Shown: positions 1 through 10,630 of the stretch, one piece after another
Position numbering within the stretch: position 1 is the first letter of the stretch
Layout of the letters: every line of letters starts with the position of its first letter
Source: Symsagittifera roscoffensis
Taxonomy: Eukaryota; Xenacoelomorpha; Acoela; Convolutidae
Direction: 5' to 3'
Assembly: GCF_963678635.1 (NCBI RefSeq)
Contig: NW_026971072.1
Location: 23,322-87,321 of the forward strand
Length of the DNA stretch: 64,000 nucleotides
The notes under the pieces: generated by a model
What the model was told of the DNA's origin: nothing
Seen by the model: only the letters and a program-made list of their open reading frames with translations
Database searches by the model: none
Translations under genes and position numbers: made by a program

Positions 1-3000
1 AAAAATTTGTGAATAGGTTTGAATTCAAATTCTGACATATAAAATTTTTGTTTGTTTTGTTCTTTATCATATTGGTGAACTTGTTTGATTGAAAAATTAT
101 AGATATTTCCTGATAGTGGTTTTAGGTGTTTTCTTTGTTGGTTAAATATCGGGTAGAATTTTGAAAAGAATGGTGGTTGTTTATTTAATCTTTGAAAAAA
201 TGTTAAGGATGTTTCTTTTGTTTTTGTATATTTATCTTTGATTAATATTTTACTATTTAGTATGTTAATTGTTGGTATATACTTCGAAATAAATGGTATT
301 CCAATGATATTATATTTAATGTCAGTGATATGGAATATTTGTTTAAATGGCTTATTTAAAATTTTGCTTTGCTCCATTGTTCTGGTGGGGAGGAGAAATA
401 ATTGGATTTTTCCGTAGTTTATCAATGTTGATCCTTGTGCTGTTGCTAGTTTGCTGGAGGTTTCAAGAGGTGTTAGCTTTGGGTGTAAAGTTTTTATTTC
501 ATTCCATGTGGGGATGTTTATTATGTTTGATTCTGCTCCTGAATCAATTAAAAAATCTATTTCAAGGTCTGGTGGTTGAAATTCTTTATTTCTTGGGCTT
601 TCTAAGAGAAATGGTATTGTCCAAATTTTTTCTTTGGGTTGTTCTTTTTGTATATTTTGATAAATGTGGTTTGTATTCAAGCATTTTGTTTTGGTATTTT
701 TATTGGTTTGATTTGTAGTGTTAATCTCATTTGTTTCTTGTGTCGTTGGTGTGGAATTTATGGGTGTAGTGTAATAATTTTGAAGAAATTCTGATTGATT
801 TTCATATATGTGTGATGAAAAAGGTTGTTCATATATGACAGATTCATAGTCATTTTCGACTTTTATCATATTGATAGAAAGAGTGTTTTCTGTATCACTT
901 TCTGAATCTGATGATGTACAGTTTATTTGATTGAGTTGTAACGTATCAGTTACTGTGTCATCAATACCTGGAGGGTCTGATGTTGTTTCTGGGTTAGATT
1001 GTACTTGATTGATTTGTCTTTGATGTTTAGGTGTAATACTTCTGTGGCGATTATTAGAATTATTATAGTTATTATTATTCCGGTGTGGTGATTGGGAATA
1101 ATTTCTATAACGATTATTATAGCTTGAGTGTCGATTTTGTGAATTATTTCGCGATCTGTTTTGGTAATTATTGTTTGGTCTGTTATAGTTCGATCTATTA
1201 TATGAGTTATTCCTTGATTGATTGTTCGGGTAATTCTGGTTTCGGTTATTTGAATAACTTCTATTTCGATTATAGGAGTAGTTTCTATTCCTATTGTATG
1301 ATGAATTTCGTGATTGGTTGTTTGGATAGTAGTTATTTCTTGATTGGGAATTAGATCTAGAAACAAATCGTTGTGTATTTGAATTTGATCTGGAGTAGTT
1401 ACTTCGACTATTTGGTCTATTGTAGTGATTTTGTGATGAATTATTCGTGTTTCTTCGTTCTGGTGATCTTCCTCTATAACTTGAGTTATATGGTGATTGA
1501 TTTCTTGTATAATTTGTATTGTTCGGGAGTGGTTTTCCTGAACTGTTGTTGCTGTAAACTGTTTTGTTCGGTAGATTTTGATCTTTTTTCATGTATTGAT
1601 AGAATGATTTATTTGGTTCTTTATATTTTTGAGGTTTATTTTGATTGTCTTGCTGTTTTTGTCTACATTCGGAAATACTATGTCCGTATCGTCGGCAATA
1701 ATTACACCATTTTTTGAAAGATGGTTTGCCTTTAAAGTTCGGGTTCTTTTCGTAAATATTGAGTATTTCAGTGATTTTTTCAACGAGGTCTGTCTCTGAT
1801 TCCTGTATATTATTAATATTAGTGGGAGTCGTTTCAATTCTATTAACGTATTGTAATTTCAGATTTTCCGTTTCTTCTAGTTTCATCGTGATTTCTGCTT
1901 GTTCTAATTTGTCTACTAGTTTTCGAAAATCTAAATCGGGTTCTCGAATTGAAGAAGGATGGGATGCTCTCTTTTTTATTGCTATTTTCCTTAATTGTGG
2001 TGTTAAGGTCATCATTAAGATTTCTGTCATCTTTGTGTTTTTATAGTCATGTGTATTTAATGAATATGCTTTTCGAACTAGTGTTTCGATTCGTACTGCT
2101 ATTTGCTTGATAGTTTCGTTTGGTAATCTGCGAATTTCATTACATAAAACTCTTTGTTGTTGTTTGTTTCTTTCGGAGTCAAACATTTTTGAAAATTCCT
2201 GTGTAAACCTTTTCCAGTTTGATTTTATTTCTAGAGGTAGTACTGAAAACCATTTTTGGGCTGCGCCATCTAAGGTTGTTTGTATTAACGCTGTGCGTCG
2301 ATGTATCCAGTTTTGATGTAGTGGCGTATTAATTGGTTCAGGTCCAATATTTAAAATCAGGTTTGCTGTTACTGCATTTAAATAATCTTCTACAGAGTAT
2401 TCAGGGTCTGTTCCTGTGAAAACCATTAAAGGTTTGTTTGATGTTATTGATGATCCACCCATAAGGTATGGATTCATTGTCATTTGTAATGATTCTGCTG
2501 CATTTGGCATTTGAGAAAAATTCGAAAGTTGGTTTCTTGTTATTTCATGTTGTTGGAGATAATATGGGAGTGGTATTTCATTTTGCATTTGTGATGCTTG
2601 ATACGAGTGTGCAGTCATTGGATTTTGTTGTTGAATTGGTTGAAAAGATTGTGTATTAATTAGATTTTGTTGTTGAATTGGTTGTTGATGTTGTGCATCT
2701 ATTGGTTGTGGAGAAAAATTTCTATGATTTGTACGTGTTCTCTGTATTCCTTGTCTACGATATTCTTGAGTATTTGGTGCAAATATATCTGGTTGTAAGA
2801 AATCATCATCTGAGGATAAATAATCCATTTGATAAGATGTCTGTTTTTTATTTTTATTTTGTTGAAAAAATGGGTAATTTTCACTGTGATCCTGTGGAGG
2901 ATTTGTTTGGAAATTTATTGAATTAGGTTGGGTCATTGGGTTATCCCAATTTCGAGATCTTGTATATTGGTTAAAATTTCTTTGTGGTTGATTATATGTT

Positions 3001-4229
3001 TTTGATGGATGTGTATAATTATAATTATGGTCTGTAAAGTTGTTTCTAGTGAATGTTTTGCGTGTTTTTGATGGTATTGTCATGGGTCTGTATGTTTGGT
3101 AATCCATATGTGAATATTTAGGGGCAACCGAAGGTTTAACGGTTGATTGTAAGGTTACCTGTGTTTGTGAAGGATTTGTATTTCTTGGTGTTGTTAAATT
3201 TGGGCGTATTGGTGAAATACTTTGTTGTGTAGTTGTTGTGTGCACAATTTCTTCATTTATGAAGTGTGATGGTGTCTGGATATCTTGTTGAGTAAGATTC
3301 CTAGTTCCATTGAGGTTTTCATTGTGTATAACTGTAGAGTTTAAACTATTATTTTGTGTATCGGGCAAAAATGTATTATAGTTTAATGGTGTTGCATCAA
3401 TGGTTAATGGTATTACTTTTACATAATCTCTTATGTAAGATATCGTACTTATTGCTTGACTTGAGATTGATTGCGGGAAGCTTATAAATGCGGGATGAGA
3501 CCATTCGGGGTCCCAAACATAATCTGATTGTTCTGTGATAGCGGTATCATCGTTCGAGTTTTGGGGTCTAAAATTTTTTCTTGCTTGTGCAATTAAATCA
3601 ATATTGTGTGTGAAATAATCTATTATGAACCATGCCAAAATTTTTTGTAGATCGTGTTTTGTATGTTGTGAAACGTCGTCTTTCGTGAAATTTTCTTTAA
3701 TGATGTTTAAATAACTAGAGAGTAGTGTGATTTCATGTCGTACTTTCAAATGTTTAGATGTTTCTGTCGGTGAGACATTTGTTATTGGGATTTCGTTTTC
3801 TAATATCGAAATATAACTATAAATTATTGCGAAAACTTCATTGGTGAATATGGAGTTTGCTCTTTGTGAGTTATGATATTGGATGTTTTTTATATATTCT
3901 GAAAAAACTTTTGAAAATTCTAAATCAAGGTCGTCTGTTTGAATTGTATATTTTCTATTATTATGGTTTGGTGAGGTGAATTCTATGGAGTAGATTCCAT
4001 ACTGTTGTGTTATGTTGCATATATCTTTTAAGTAGTGGTCTATGATTTGTCTTTTGATTTTTACATCTGGGAACTCTGTTTTACATGGACTAATTCCGGG
4101 TTCAAATAAATTTAATAGTAAATTTTTGCAAAATATATGCTGTCCTCTATCAGTGGTTGCATCTACTATAAAAGGAAAGATTTCATCATCATCTGGACTT
4201 TCTTCACCTGGGGTGTGCGTTGAGCTCAT
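1..4229 (-). CDS. Gag-Pol polyprotein of A' (partial, open to window edge)
   Basis: Begins at the ATG at 4229-4227 and appears to stay open to the window edge: no in-frame terminated ORF appears here, and the length from start codon to edge equals that of the intact copy. It contains the long N-terminal region, the capsid-like Gag core (about 1.85-2.35 kb), the CX2CX4HX4C zinc knuckle near 1.7 kb, the Asn/Arg/Ser/Tyr-rich repeat region (about 1.05-1.6 kb) and the aspartic protease near 0.55 kb. Reverse transcriptase and integrase lie beyond the window. The copy looks potentially coding-competent as far as it can be seen. Confidence 0.85.
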   Translation of the reverse strand, partial: MSSTHTPGEESPDDDEIFPFIVDATTDRGQHIFCKNLLLNLFEPGISPCKTEFPDVKIKRQIIDHYLKDICNITQQYGIYSIEFTSPNHNNRKYTIQTDDLDLEFSKVFSEYIKNIQYHNSQRANSIFTNEVFAIIYSYISILENEIPITNVSPTETSKHLKVRHEITLLSSYLNIIKENFTKDDVSQHTKHDLQKILAWFIIDYFTHNIDLIAQARKNFRPQNSNDDTAITEQSDYVWDPEWSHPAFISFPQSISSQAISTISYIRDYVKVIPLTIDATPLNYNTFLPDTQNNSLNSTVIHNENLNGTRNLTQQDIQTPSHFINEEIVHTTTTQQSISPIRPNLTTPRNTNPSQTQVTLQSTVKPSVAPKYSHMDYQTYRPMTIPSKTRKTFTRNNFTDHNYNYTHPSKTYNQPQRNFNQYTRSRNWDNPMTQPNSINFQTNPPQDHSENYPFFQQNKNKKQTSYQMDYLSSDDDFLQPDIFAPNTQEYRRQGIQRTRTNHRNFSPQPIDAQHQQPIQQQNLINTQSFQPIQQQNPMTAHSYQASQMQNEIPLPYYLQQHEITRNQLSNFSQMPNAAESLQMTMNPYLMGGSSITSNKPLMVFTGTDPEYSVEDYLNAVTANLILNIGPEPINTPLHQNWIHRRTALIQTTLDGAAQKWFSVLPLEIKSNWKRFTQEFSKMFDSERNKQQQRVLCNEIRRLPNETIKQIAVRIETLVRKAYSLNTHDYKNTKMTEILMMTLTPQLRKIAIKKRASHPSSIREPDLDFRKLVDKLEQAEITMKLEETENLKLQYVNRIETTPTNINNIQESETDLVEKITEILNIYEKNPNFKGKPSFKKWCNYCRRYGHSISECRQKQQDNQNKPQKYKEPNKSFYQYMKKDQNLPNKTVYSNNSSGKPLPNNTNYTRNQSPYNSSYRGRSPERRNTNNSSQNHYNRPNSRSNYSRSNSNTQRFVSRSNSQSRNNYYPNNQSRNSSYNRNRNYSYNRNRSYSNNRNQNYPNNQSRNNSYNRSNYNRPNNNYQNRSRNNSQNRHSSYNNRYRNYSQSPHRNNNNYNNSNNRHRSITPKHQRQINQVQSNPETTSDPPGIDDTVTDTLQLNQINCTSSDSESDTENTLSINMIKVENDYESVIYEQPFSSHIYENQSEFLQNYYTTPINSTPTTQETNEINTTNQTNKNTKTKCLNTNHIYQNIQKEQPKEKIWTIPFLLESPRNKEFQPPDLEIDFLIDSGAESNIINIPTWNEIKTLHPKLTPLETSSKLATAQGSTLINYGKIQLFLLPTRTMEQSKILNKPFKQIFHITDIKYNIIGIPFISKYIPTINILNSKILIKDKYTKTKETSLTFFQRLNKQPPFFSKFYPIFNQQRKHLKPLSGNIYNFSIKQVHQYDKEQNKQKFYMSEFEFKPIHKF

Positions 4230-4671
4230 TTTTTCGTTCGATGACTGTTAATATGTAATTATCAATGTGTCTAATTGGTTGATTCCAATTGTATAAATGT
4301 ACTGGTTTGTGTTTATACTGCTTTTTTATTCTTCTTTTTCCTCTTTTTGATGAATTTGAAGTTGTTTCTGAGTCAGAAAAATATAATTGATCGTGAAGTG
4401 GGCAATTTTTATCTATTGATTCTTTTAGTTTGTAAAGTTCGTCTAAACTGTTGGTTTCTGATTCTGAAAATGCGTTTCGGTTTTTTGAAAATCTTTTTCG
4501 TGTTATTTGTCTTTGTTTCGTTATTATTTTTCTTTTTAGTATTTGTCGTTTTGTTCGAATGTATCCAACTGTTTGTGTATGAGGTGTGATTACAAGGTCG
4601 TATTTTTTGTTATCTATTTCACAATTGTGTAAAACGATTGTTTGTTTATTTCCTAGGTTTTTAAATGACAT
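4204..4671 (-). CDS. ORF1, basic 155-aa protein of element A'
   Basis: Intact 155-codon ORF just upstream of gag-pol, whose start lies 26 bases inside its 3' end in another frame. It differs from the element A copy (36468-36935) at roughly nine residues with no frameshift or stop. Residues ~39-65 form a dense Arg/Lys tract, followed by an acidic Ser/Asp/Glu stretch around residues 110-125 and a second basic run. There is no signal peptide, zinc finger or known domain. The basic tract suggests RNA or DNA binding or nuclear entry, but this is inference. Confidence 0.6.
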   Translation of the reverse strand: MSFKNLGNKQTIVLHNCEIDNKKYDLVITPHTQTVGYIRTKRQILKRKIITKQRQITRKRFSKNRNAFSESETNSLDELYKLKESIDKNCPLHDQLYFSDSETTSNSSKRGKRRIKKQYKHKPVHLYNWNQPIRHIDNYILTVIERKNELNAHPR

Positions 4672-5192
4672 AAGGTTTAGGATGACGGATGCAAAAGGTT
4701 GTTAAATGATTTCTATTTCTTAAACTGTTAGTTCTTACGATTTTTTTGTTAGCTTAACCTGGGTCTGTTTGTTCAGGGTTGGAGAGAAAAGTATATCGCT
4801 TCCGAAGAATGATTTTTTACTTTCTCGTGGCTAGTATAAGTTAAGGTGTTAACTTACTTAATCTTACTTAGGGGTAGTGATTGTGTTCAAGGGTTGGAGA
4901 ATAGTAAATCGATCCACAAGGTTCAGGTATAATTAGAACGCGAGTAGTTCGTTAGATACTATTTTAAACTTACTAAGTCTAAGATTTATCCTGGGTCTGG
5001 TAAAAGGGGGGGGGGGGTCAAGTGAAGGATGAATAACCGAAGTTCTTCACTGTTTATCTTAATTTGAATGATTAGTTTTGTTTAAAAATTTCTATTAGTC
5101 TTAGGTCTTTAGAAAGGGTTGGGTAGTGAATCGACGTTTGAGGTCGTTAGACACTAATTAAGTGGGTGGGGGAGAACAAAGTTGTTCTGTTT

Positions 5193-5277
5193 GATCCAAG
5201 GATAAGCCTTGATGATCAAATTTGAAATTTAATTAAGTAGAAAATGATTTAAGATCCAAGGATAAGCCTTGATGATC
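5193..5277 (-). promoter_or_regulatory. paired leader stem-loops of A'
   Basis: Two copies of a 25-base unit (5193-5217 and 5253-5277) whose core CAAGG/CCTTG halves pair around a CTTAT loop and are flanked by GATC on both sides. The same pair, with the same 60-base spacing, occurs at 35868-35952 in element A, and a single copy at 54130-54146 in element B. Their position between the primer site and gag fits a packaging or dimerisation signal, which is inference. Confidence 0.45.
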
Positions 5278-5608
5278 TGGTTTTAAAATTAAGTGAATTT
5301 AAGTTTTAATAAAATTTTAAATGTGTGTAAAGGAAAGATTTAGTGTTTTGATGATATTAGTGGGTTTATGATTGCTGTTATGTTTTAGATGATGGAGCTG
5401 GAACAACAGGATGATTTATGATTACTAACCATTTATTGTCATGCTACTAATTTTTATTTTTTATTTTTCAATAAATATTTTTCAAACATGTTTTGTATAT
5501 TACTGCAGAATTTTAGGAAAACGATCTTAGATCTTTTTATCAATCGTTATTGTATATTAATAATTTTGTTTAGCGCCTGAAATGATTTTGAAGATTAACT
5601 TCAAGGTT

Positions 5609-5842
5609 TTATGTTTGCAAATGAAAATCTAAATTCATTGCCAGTAGTATTCTAAATATAAAAGTTTGTTCTGGTTTTTGCCTAACTATCATATAGCTAT
5701 ATGGCAAGTTTCTACTTTGTCGTATGTCGTCTCTGGTTCGAGGTCTTCTTCCAATTCCGGGTAGTTCTGTTATGGTTCGGAATATTGGCTCTGATCTATT
5801 GAGTCGTAGAGACATTTCGATTAAATTATTGTCGTATAACAT
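5609..5842 (-). CDS. small upstream ORF in A' leader (77 aa)
   Basis: Short ORF in the leader between the LTR and ORF1, with the same length and position as the ORF at 35305-35538 of element A. The two predicted peptides differ at one residue (Arg/Lys in the middle). It is Arg-rich, with no signal peptide or membrane segment and no recognised domain. It could be a small protein or a regulatory upstream ORF that limits access to ORF1 and gag-pol. Because the two copies are closely related overall, conservation alone is weak evidence for function. Confidence 0.4.
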   Translation of the reverse strand: MLYDNNLIEMSLRLNRSEPIFRTITELPGIGRRPRTRDDIRQSRNLPYSYMIVRQKPEQTFIFRILLAMNLDFHLQT

Positions 5843-5929
5843 TTTGTAAATGTTTTTGTCTAATTTCTAATCTATTTTGGTTAATTCTAAGCTATTAAGG
5901 TCTTGTTCGAGACTTATGGTCGCACCAGA

Positions 5930-6339
5930 TGAGTTAGGACCGAGTTGGTTAACTCATAGAGTAATTTCGGATAGGGTACACCGTCTGCTCGTCACGCTAT
6001 CTTATTTTCGGCCGGATAGATTCGTGCAACTTCTTAGTCTAATACCGATCCTAATCTTACTCTTATACTATCTAGTCTCAGGTTGTTTAACTAGTCTCTG
6101 CTAGGCTCAATAGATCTAGGGTATACTGGTTTATTGCGGTTGCTGAAGTGCTCGGGAGAGTCCAACTAATTTCTAAGTTAAATTCAAATCTCTCTGGTGC
6201 TGAAATTACAAGTAACTTCAGCACTTACAAATAAGTGGGTTGTTAGTTAGATGGATCATGATTGGTTAATATTAAATACTTTACATTGGTAAAATATCTA
6301 ATTTATCCAATCATAAAATGTAGTTTAGATCAGGTTCCA
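5930..6339 (-). repeat. 5' LTR of element A'
   Basis: 410-bp LTR read on the minus strand, starting TGGAACCTGATC at 6339 and ending in TCA at 5930. It matches the 408-bp LTRs of element A with a small indel near the U5 end. A strong hairpin (6197-6224) and an AATAAA signal are conserved. The primer-binding site follows two bases after the LTR end. Confidence 0.92.
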
Positions 6340-7242
6340 CTATTATTATTATCCTAATACAAAGAAATTATAAATGAAACCAGAAATTATAAATGTCGAT
6401 CCATATTTTTTTTAAAAAACAATTGCCGTTATACCAATTCCCAATAATTGCCAATCCTGATTTTGTGTAAAATTAAGTAGAAAAAAATGAGTTCACGCGC
6501 AAAATGCTTTTTAAGACGCTCGGAGTAAAAGCTAAAAATAATTTTTGTGCCACATGGAAAAACTCAGTTGTCCTCCTATAATCCGATTTTTAGAGGTTTA
6601 TATTTTTAGTCATGTTCAGTATACTTTTTAACAGTATAAATTCTCTGTCTAGCAAAAAATGTTAAAAAGCAGAGAAAGTTCTACCGTTCCCTCATCTTAG
6701 AAATATGCTTTCATTTTTATCCACACGTAGTTTGAATGTCTTTTAATTTCAAATGTAACAACAGAGCGAGAGACACAGCTTATAATTCGGCAAAGGACAA
6801 TAAGAAACGAACCCTGGGCCGTTTATGTTTTAAAGTTTGAATGTATTTCATTTTTACAACTCTGCATCCTTGAAATAGAACGACCAATAAATTTTCCATC
6901 ATGTTTTGTCAACAAAAAACAATGAAGATAACAGAAAAATTTTTCTCAAACAATTCTATTTTTTCTTTCTTTTTTATAAAGTCTATGAACTATAATTACG
7001 AATTATAATTGTATCAAAATAATTTTTCTTAATTTGTCAGATCGCCCTTTCAGTGCCTTTTTAAAATAAACCAAGTGTTAGCTTTTTTCAGTTTTCGCAC
7101 ACATCGTAAAATTACAACATTAGAAAACTGAATTTTTTTTTCCTGTTTCTCAGATTCCAAAAGTCTGCAATTTGGAGTGTGAAAAACAAATTTGTTCACA
7201 TTACTTGGTTATAAAAGCATGCAAAAACGTCTTCAATTATTA
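6340..7242. other. non-coding spacer
   Basis: AT-rich sequence between the A' LTR and the long-TIR element. No convincing ORF, repeat or RNA gene was seen on either strand. Confidence 0.6.
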
Positions 7243-9469
7243 TTGTTCCGACTTTCGATACGAAAGTAACGGAATATTTGTGCTCGGGGTGGGTTTTTTT
7301 TCTTCAGACAAATTTCGACTTTTTAACTAGCCATTTTTGACGGAATTTTTTTATAGCATTCAAAAGGTATTGTTGTCCTGAGCTCAAATTTGAAAAGATA
7401 TTTTACCTGTGGTTGTTTTTCGTAAAGTTACGGAGGTTTAAAGATTGCCATTTTGGCCAATTTGGGACAATTAACGCGCGATATATTTCGCGCTATTAAC
7501 GCGTAAACGGAGAGTTAATCCACCATAAAAAACGTTCCAAATTGGTCAAAAGAAGCTTATTTGCCATAATTGGTTTGTTACAAGGAGCGAAATCTATCCT
7601 TTTGTACTTTATATGGCGTGTGGGGGGATGATTTTCATAAAAAATTTCAATTTTTAGAAATTTTTTTTTTTCATTTTGTTTTATTTCATTGATTTTTTAA
7701 ATGTTATCACTGCTCCATAAACATTAAAAGGCAGTCGGGACATTCAAGGCTTCGCCCTATTACGAGCAGTCTTGTTTTGTTTCAATTTTAAATCCAAATT
7801 TTGAGGGAAAGGATCGCAAAAGATTTTCAGATGGCAGTTGAAAGTGAGACACTGTCTCGCAAAAAACTAGAATTGTTACCGGGAAAGCTTTTTATAGCAA
7901 ATATCTCAATACACGTAATTTAAAACTCAAATTGACATCAAGTAGACAAAGTTGCCCAGTGGATAACATTGAAGAAAGTTCAAGGTTCAATTATCAAAGA
8001 ACTAATTTTAAAAACTAACATTTAAAAATATGTTAAAAGCATACATTGCCCTTCTGTTTAAAATTGTGGAAAAAATTCAGCGAAAATTCAACATTTTACT
8101 CTCTAAAACACCGATTTTCGATTTTCGGTAGTTTTTTACATTGAACAAAACCAAATGAGCGGAGCGACCCTCTATAAAACTACTATCAAGTGGTTTCAAT
8201 TTTTCATCAGTTTTTTCCGGCTCCAAAAACTTCAGTTTTCCTCATCTGCCCTAAGTTTTGCATTGTAGTAATTTCTTTCACGAACATGCGGAGTATAAAA
8301 AGTTTGAAAAATTTCGCGCCACGTGAAACATACTCGGAGACAAAATGGAAACAATTAGTGTGAAAACTCTACTAAACTCGGACATTTCTGTTTTTCACGC
8401 AAACTAGAAAACTTAGTGCAAATTAGGGCTCTTTTCCAGTTCCCACTTTCAAATTCAATTTTGAAAAGTCTATTTAACGTAGTCATAATGCAAGGAAATT
8501 TGGCGAGGTGAACAAATCGACAATTCTGAACAGATTTATTCTGCATACTTTACAGCGTAACATCACGCGTTTAGCCGTAATAACCCGTAAAACAAACATA
8601 AAACTCGGTATTCTGAAAGGGGGGAACTGGAAAAGAGCCCAAATTAGGATATCTGGAATTTGCGGACCCGGAAAAAACTGGTAAGTCCTTAAAACCAAAT
8701 TTTGAAAGCTTAACAGAGTGTAGCTCGGGTCATTTGCTCTTGGTTTTTGTAAAGTTTTTAATGAAATTCGAAGAAAAAATTGTCCAAAGTGGACATTGAA
8801 ATCAGGCATTTTAGGGAGTAAAATCCTGAATTTGCGCTTAATTTTGTCCACTAGTGTAACATGTTAACATGTCTCGCTTTCAATTGCCGTAAGAAATCTT
8901 TTTGGATCCTTTCCGACAACAATTTGATTTCAAATTGAAACAAGACTGCTCGTATCAGGGCGAAGCCCTGAATGTTCCGACCGCCTTTTAATGTTTATGG
9001 AGCAGTTATAACATTTAATAAATTAAATGAAATGAAACAAAATGAATTTTTTTTTTTAAATTTGAATTTTTTCAATAAAAATCATCCACCCACACGCCAT
9101 ATTAAGTACAAAAGGATAGATTTCGCTCCTTGTAACAAATCAATTATGGCAAATAAGCTTCTTTCAACCAATTTGGAACGATTTCTAAGACGGATTAACT
9201 CTCGGCTTACGCGTTAATAGCGCGAATTATATTGCGCGTTTGGTCAAAATGGCCAAAATGGCAACCTTTAGACAATCATAATTTTACGAAAAATGATCAC
9301 AGGTTGAAATATCTTTTCAAAATTCAGCTCAGGACAACAATAACTTTCGAATGATATTAAAAAAATTCCGTCAAAAATGGCTAGTTAAAAAGTCGAAATT
9401 TGTCTGAAGAAAAAAAAACCCACCCCGAGCACAAATATTCCGTTACTTTCGTACCGAAAGTCGGAACAA
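7243..9469. mobile_element. long-TIR non-autonomous DNA element (family E)
   Basis: Two ~600-bp arms, 7243-7852 and 8866-9469, are imperfect reverse complements along their whole length. The outer ends read TTGTTCCGACTTTCG and its complement. A short palindrome (CTTTCG..CGAAAG) sits just inside each end. The inner ends share a GC-richer block (GACTGCTCGTAT..GGGC) that recurs near 21.1, 33.65 and 34.24 kb, so this is a dispersed family. The ~1-kb centre has no transposase ORF and holds a nested MITE at 8427-8639. Target duplication is unclear (left flank ATTATTA, right flank AAAGTGA), so the superfamily is unassigned. Confidence 0.8.
8427..8639. mobile_element. hAT-type MITE, copy 1 (nested in E)
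   Basis: 213-bp element with ends GGCTCTTTTCC and GGAAAAGAGCC, flanked by a perfect 8-bp direct repeat CAAATTAG (8419-8426 and 8640-8647). An 8-bp duplication and short terminal inverted repeats are typical of hAT-derived MITEs. It has no coding capacity. Confidence 0.8.
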
Positions 9470-9598
9470 AAAGTGATAATGCAAGGCCTTCTTGCATCAT
9501 GCATATACAGTGCGGAAAAAGAGCCAGAATCTTTTTTGATTAAAAAAAGAAACTTAAAATTTTGCGGTTAATGAGAGGCATTCAATATTATTGCTTAC

Positions 9599-9792
9599 TT
9601 CGACTTGCAGTGTTTCCAAGCATCTTCGAGGTTCTTTTCGATATCGACGATGTGGAAACACTTTCCTGAATTCCCACCACGAATGAAGTTGTATTCGAAC
9701 TGGCAAACTTTCCCTTGGACCAGGTTCACAGCTGAAGTTAACAACAGCACTTGTGCTAACAGAATCATAATGGACGTCCTTTTTTTAATCAC
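9599..9792 (-). CDS. first exon of a secreted C-type-lectin-like protein
   Basis: Reading leftward from the ATG at 9792, the frame encodes a hydrophobic signal peptide (Leu/Ala-rich, residues ~9-27; a second Met at residue 9 could be the true start), then a short mature segment with three cysteines. The last ~22 residues (Gly-Lys-Cys-Phe, then Ala-Trp-x-x-Cys) match the opening of C-type lectin domains, where the first long-loop Cys precedes a Trp/Ala/Cys helix. The ORF stops just after, but the sequence at the exon end is a good splice donor (GTAAGC at 9598-9593), so the domain probably continues in further exons. Only ~130 bp downstream lies element E, then A', so the remaining exons are missing, displaced or separated by a long intron. 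The gene may therefore be broken. Confidence 0.5.
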
Positions 9793-10208
9793 AGCTGTTC
9801 GAATTAAATATTTTTAAAAACTTTTCAGCAATAATGTAGATATTAATTCTATTTTGTGAGCAGAAGTAACTAAAGTCAGACAAAATATTTAAATGAAAAA
9901 GTCAGCTCTTTTTGGCGGTTTAAATATTTATTATGATTGAAGATGATAAATTTGGCGCTACATTCAAAAATTAAATTAGCTCATTTTCTGGCAATCTGAA
10001 CTTCAAATCAGCGGTCTTTTGTCGTGAAACAATCCTCCGCCTGAATTTCCTCTTCTCAGTTAGATTTTTGTTCACAAAAATTGATTGTCTTTGAAATGTG
10101 GCAGTCTGACTAATTAGGCCATGAAAAAGATATTTAGTATTCCTACTTAACCATGTACATCTCTACACCAAAAAATGGATGCTAATGCGACGTGAAAGAG
10201 CCACTTGG
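9793..10208. other. non-coding spacer upstream of the lectin-like exon
   Basis: Holds the presumed promoter of the minus-strand exon and short pieces resembling MITE ends (for example AGCTCTTTTTGG near 9905). No ORF or clear TATA element can be defended. Confidence 0.4.
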
Positions 10209-10630
10209 GACTCTTTCTCGTTCCCCCTCCCCCAGTCTCACATGAGGTTCAATTTTATTGCGTAATAATTGGTTTTACAAGGTTGATTATGAACACCAAA
10301 TATGTTTTTCATGGCCTTATTAGTCCGCATGTCAATTTACACATCAATCGGTGGCTCTTTTTCCTTTTCCCCCCACCTTACTTAAACATGAATTTTATGG
10401 TCTAACGAGTGGTTTTACAAGGTGAATTATGAAGACCAAATATGTTTGTCATGGCCTAATTAGTCTGCCTGTCAATTTTCATAACAATCGAGCAAAATGA
10501 ACAGTAACTTCAAATATAAAAATTTGCAGGTGGGGGGTGGGGGGATGGAAGGAAAAAGAGCCAATCGGTTAGTGCAAACAGAAATGTTTAATTGTAAAAA
10601 GTTGCAGGTTGCGCGGGGGGGGGGGGAGCC
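10209..10630. mobile_element. hAT-type MITE, outer copy 2
   Basis: Begins GACTCTTTCTCGTTCCCCC and ends in a long G-run followed by GAGCC. It is split by copy 3. Candidate 8-bp flanks CCACTTGG and CTAATTGG agree at six of eight positions. Its left part resembles the interiors of copies 3 and 4, which places it in the same family. Confidence 0.55.
10353..10562. mobile_element. hAT-type MITE, inner copy 3
   Basis: 210-bp element with ends GGCTCTTTTTCC and GGAAAAAGAGCC, nested in copy 2. The flanks repeat CAATCGGT (10345-10352 and 10562-10569, sharing one C with the element end), which supports an 8-bp duplication with one base lost. Subterminal C-run and G-run sequences extend the inverted repeat. 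Confidence 0.75.

Larger units (their letters stand above)
1..6339 (-). mobile_element. Ty3/gypsy retrovirus-like element A', 5' part
   Basis: Second copy of the giant element found complete at 34809-53660, in the opposite orientation and cut by the window edge. Reading leftward from 6339 it shows the 5' LTR, primer site, leader, a 77-aa upstream ORF, the 155-aa ORF1 and the first ~1410 codons of gag-pol. Base 1 aligns with about 41138 of element A, and gag-pol start to window edge is 4229 bases in both copies, so there is no net length change. The copies differ by scattered substitutions and a few leader and LTR indels, so they are separate insertions rather than one recent duplication. The target-site duplication cannot be checked because the 3' LTR lies outside the window. 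Confidence 0.93.

Noticed and set aside
1085..1717. Plus-strand ORFs of 89 and 114 aa rich in Tyr/Ser/Asn
   Set aside because: Antisense of the Asn/Arg/Ser-rich repeat of A' gag; the same shadows occur opposite element A.
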